NCBI GenBank assembly: GCA_047605645.1
Contig: JASGFJ010000023.1
Location: 16,665-80,664 of the forward strand
Direction: 5' to 3'
From: UBA1309 sp047605645
GTDB taxonomy: Bacteria; Bacteroidota; Bacteroidia; Bacteroidales; Dysgonomonadaceae
Length of the DNA: 64,000 bases
Position numbers and translations under genes: made by a program. The notes beneath the pieces are model-generated. The model had not been told where the DNA came from. It was given only the letters and a program-made list of their open reading frames with translations, and made no database searches. Within the stretch, counting starts at the first letter, position 1. Every line of letters begins with the position of its first letter. Shown one piece after another: positions 62,184 through 64,000 of the stretch.

Positions 62184-62471
62184 AATATCGTTTCTGTCGT
62201 GAAAGAATATTTCTTGTGTAGGCAGAAGAACTATCTACGGAATCAGTGTATCTGTTTTCTTATCTATTATTTGACAAACCGAAGCAGAAACCGTTTTTGA
62301 TTATCTAACTTTTGCATGATAAAATATTTAGTAGGGAGCCTTATTTTTCAAGGAGGGTTATACTTCCTTTTGTAAAGGGGTACATGAATAAGTGTCTTTG
62401 TCTTAAAATTGGGAACCGATTCTAGCCTTTGTTTATCGCCCGCATCCCGCCCGAACCCCAGCCGCTAGTCC
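62184..62471. other. Non-coding stretch before the lipoprotein cassette
   Basis: No convincing gene. It holds a GGGGTACATGAATAAG stretch around 62380 that resembles part of the island repeat (GGGGGTACATGAGTAG near 27914), then a C-rich area that forms the 3' half of the attC-like site. Confidence 0.5.
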
Positions 62472-62478
62472 GTTAGGC
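62472..62478 (+). other. attC-like core site, left side of the lipoprotein cassette
   Basis: GTTAGGC preceded by a C-rich arm (CCCGAACCCCAGCCGCTAGT). This matches the GTTRRRY core at the 3' end of integron attC sites and has the same spacing to the ATG (35 bases) as in cassettes. The complementary 5' half with GCCTAAC is not found upstream, so only a half remains. Confidence 0.5.
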
Positions 62479-62512
62479 ACAATGTCATAAATAGAAATAA
62501 ATAACGAAACAA

Positions 62513-63049
62513 ATGAAACAATTATTAATTATCGTTCTATTAATACCAGTGATGATAAGTTGTGGGCAAACGGGATGTGATAAGCCTAACAAACGAGTAG
62601 ATATTATAACAACTATTGATACATCTAAAGTTGTTATTTTGCCGTACGATTCAACTGATATTTGGGTTTTTAAAGCTTGTACACAAGCGGAATTGACAGA
62701 TGAGGATTTTGAAACAATTGAAGTCCTTTTAAAAAAGTGTATTGATGATTATAACATTGAGCAAATGAAGAAATATGAAGAGATTTGTGAAAAATATCCC
62801 AATGACAAGTTTGATAAGTTTCATTTTGTCATTGATTTGACAAGATATCGAAGACAATGTATCGCCGTTAATAATCAGAAAGGAGAAAAAGAGGTGTGGA
62901 TTAATTTTTTCTGTAGAGGTGGCTCAATAGGAGAGAGATGGAAAACAGGGATAATAATAGTGCACGATGGAGGAAACTGTTTTTTCAACTTGAAGATGAA
63001 TCTAACAACAGAGGAATATTATGATTTTATGGTAAATGGAGAAGCCTGA
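62513..63049 (+). CDS. Lipoprotein of unknown function in an integron-like cassette
   Basis: A 178-residue product with a lipoprotein signal (LIPVMISC, Cys at about 17) followed by a soluble domain with several cysteines (KACTQAEL, LLKKCIDD, FFCRGGS). No family recognised. It is A/T rich and out of character with its surroundings: no operon neighbour, GTTAGGC core just upstream and a full attC-like site just downstream. Probably a mobile gene cassette fixed in the chromosome. Confidence 0.8.
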   Translation: MKQLLIIVLLIPVMISCGQTGCDKPNKRVDIITTIDTSKVVILPYDSTDIWVFKACTQAELTDEDFETIEVLLKKCIDDYNIEQMKKYEEICEKYPNDKFDKFHFVIDLTRYRRQCIAVNNQKGEKEVWINFFCRGGSIGERWKTGIIIVHDGGNCFFNLKMNLTTEEYYDFMVNGEA

Positions 63050-63066
63050 CAATAAAAATGCACAGT

Positions 63067-63196
63067 GCCTAACTCGCTCTGGACTCTGGCGGGGTGAAGC
63101 CGATCATTCATCTTGTATTGGTCACGCCTTCTTTTGTGTGGGTTGATAATTTATCTCCCGCAATGTCTGCCGTCAGCAACAAGCGACACGTTAGGC
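63067..63196 (+). other. attC-like recombination site after the lipoprotein gene
   Basis: 130 bases bounded by GCCTAAC (63067-63073) and GTTAGGC (63190-63196), the R'' and R' cores of integron attC sites. Next to them TCGCT (63074-63078) pairs with AGCGA (63182-63186), leaving a 3-base bulge, then CTG/CAG and GAC/GTC pairs, and GCGGG (63089-63093) pairs with CCCGC (63157-63161). This bulged, folded layout and length (57-141 bases is the known range) fit an attC site well. No integrase gene is in the window. Confidence 0.7.
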
Positions 63197-63329
63197 AAAA
63201 AAGTTGAAGAATAATTTGGATTTGTCTTAGATTTTTTTTGTTAATAAAAAAGTAAAGAGGGAAAAGAGCAAAAGCTGCCGGATGAGTAACAGATTGAAAT
63301 ATAGGCGAGGTTGAGAATTAATGAATGAT

Positions 63330-63514
63330 GATTGGTGCGTATAACAATGGCGAGACGCAAATAGCAGGAATATGGGAAATTTGAAATATAGATGCGTATA
63401 TGCACGCCCGTGATGGTAATGGGCAGGCTATATTTGGAATGATGAATGATGAATGATGAATGATGGTTGCGGATACCTACAGCGGTGATGCGTAGGGGCG
63501 AATTGAATTCGCCC
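63330..63514 (-). repeat. Truncated inverted copy of the 223-bp repeat unit
   Basis: Read on the minus strand from 63514, it begins with the same GGGCGAATTCAATTCGCCC end as the units at 31218-32204 and matches them for about 185 bases, including the 7-base ATTCATC microsatellite (four copies here, two or three there). The far palindromic end is missing. It lies 31 kb from the array and in opposite orientation. Confidence 0.88.
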
Positions 63515-63553
63515 GTAAAATAAAGGGTTGATGTTAGATAATGACAATTGTAG

Positions 63554-63573
63554 AGACGTACGATCGTGCGTCT
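63554..63573. repeat. Short palindrome, second copy
   Basis: AGACGTACGA with TCGTGCGTCT, one mismatch. Near copy of the palindrome at 31041-31060. Confidence 0.7.
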
Positions 63574-63809
63574 AAAACAGCAACATCTGCCAGATGATTA
63601 GCCGATTTGATTATAGACAAAGCATTTCATTTCGCAATAACAACCTTCAAAAAAAAATAGTTAAAAAACTAAAACCAACAATATATCCCTTATCTATATC
63701 AATCACTACTAAATAGTCCTCATCTATCAGTCAAATACAGTCGGTGTTCCGACATTATTCTCTGAAAAATCACAAGATAGAATAGCTGAGTCCCCGTTCT
63801 GCTATTAAA

Positions 63810-63896
63810 ATGAAAGAAAAAACCAGCTTGCGGGAAACCGTGATTTTACAAAACGCACTAACATATTTTAGCAATCGCAATATGAAATATAGGTAA
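63810..63896 (+). CDS. Possible 28-residue peptide before the last terminator
   Basis: ATG to TAA encodes 28 residues starting MKEKTSLRETVILQNALTYF. It is followed by a terminator 30 bases later and lies in otherwise empty sequence. Like the 22-residue frame at 53495 it begins M-x-acid-K-T-S, possibly chance. No other support; low certainty. Confidence 0.2.
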   Translation: MKEKTSLRETVILQNALTYFSNRNMKYR

Positions 63897-63923
63897 AACT
63901 GGAGGTTGTTAATAAAATAAAAC

Positions 63924-63948
63924 AAAGAGCGGAAGTGTGCCGCTTTTT
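63924..63948 (+). terminator. Terminator near the window end
   Basis: AAAGAGCGG pairs with CCGCTTTTT around an AAGTGTG loop (GCGG at 63929-63932, CCGC at 63940-63943, extended by A-T and G-U pairs), with a T run from 63944. The gene it serves is not evident; the stretch 63574-63923 has no gene beyond the tiny ORF above. Confidence 0.7.
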
Positions 63949-64000
63949 CAAAAAGACTTTCTATTTTTGACTTCGATTTGGAACAATCCAATCGTAAACT

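Noticed and set aside
63770..63991. 73-residue minus-strand frame at the window end
   Set aside because: It overlaps the + strand terminator, is low in complexity and has no other support.

Overview
The window comes from a Bacteroidota chromosome, almost certainly order Bacteroidales. Four signs agree: the ribosomal-protein superoperon order (fusA to rplQ, with secY-map-infA-rpmJ in the middle); a complex I operon with fused nuoCD and no nuoE, nuoF or nuoG; a SusC/SusD pair; and several promoters of the Bacteroidetes primary-sigma type (TAnnTTTG -7 box, sometimes with TTTG about 19 bp upstream). Genus cannot be fixed from this sequence alone.

Layout. 1-17093: 3' part of fusA, then an unbroken + strand run of ribosomal protein genes with secY, map, infA and rpoA, closed by a strong terminator. 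Four gaps in this otherwise tight run hold clear stem-loops and are candidate autoregulatory leaders. 17226-27716: fumarase, an unknown gene, a minus-strand fused nucleotidyltransferase/GHMP kinase, prfA, pyrF, an amino acid permease and an AsmA-like protein. 27717-33079: an accessory, repeat-rich island. It holds a two-gene AT-rich cassette (membrane-anchored HTH regulator and DUF4440/serine hydrolase) between two direct ~203-bp repeats, a tandem array of exactly 223-bp palindrome-bounded units with ~160-bp spacers, and a 3 x 23-bp repeat. 33080-43450 (minus): ten-gene nuo operon NMLKJIH-CD-BA with a consensus promoter. 43821-46235 (minus): hybrid histidine kinase. 46602-53125: small secreted protein, SusC, SusD and a secreted alkaline-phosphatase-superfamily enzyme, probably an outer-membrane uptake and hydrolysis locus. 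53126-54107: a gap with operator-like palindromes, a 22-codon ORF and a very strong terminator, then a mini HExxH protein (minus). 54331-62114: cell-wall and cofactor genes (membrane protein, murB, murA, ATP-grasp-like protein, nadK, pdxJ, tonB-like, DJ-1/PfpI). 62472-63196: a lipoprotein gene flanked by integron attC-like sites. 63197-64000: another copy of the island repeat in the opposite orientation, small palindromes and a terminator.

The first half and the nuo and mur regions are core housekeeping. The most unusual parts are the repeat island with its cassette, the attC-flanked lipoprotein, the fused nucleotidyltransferase-kinase, the structured gaps of the ribosomal operon, the repeated leader in front of both susC and susD, and a MurA whose catalytic cysteine position is aspartate. 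No CRISPR array, tRNA, rRNA, integrase or transposase gene was found.
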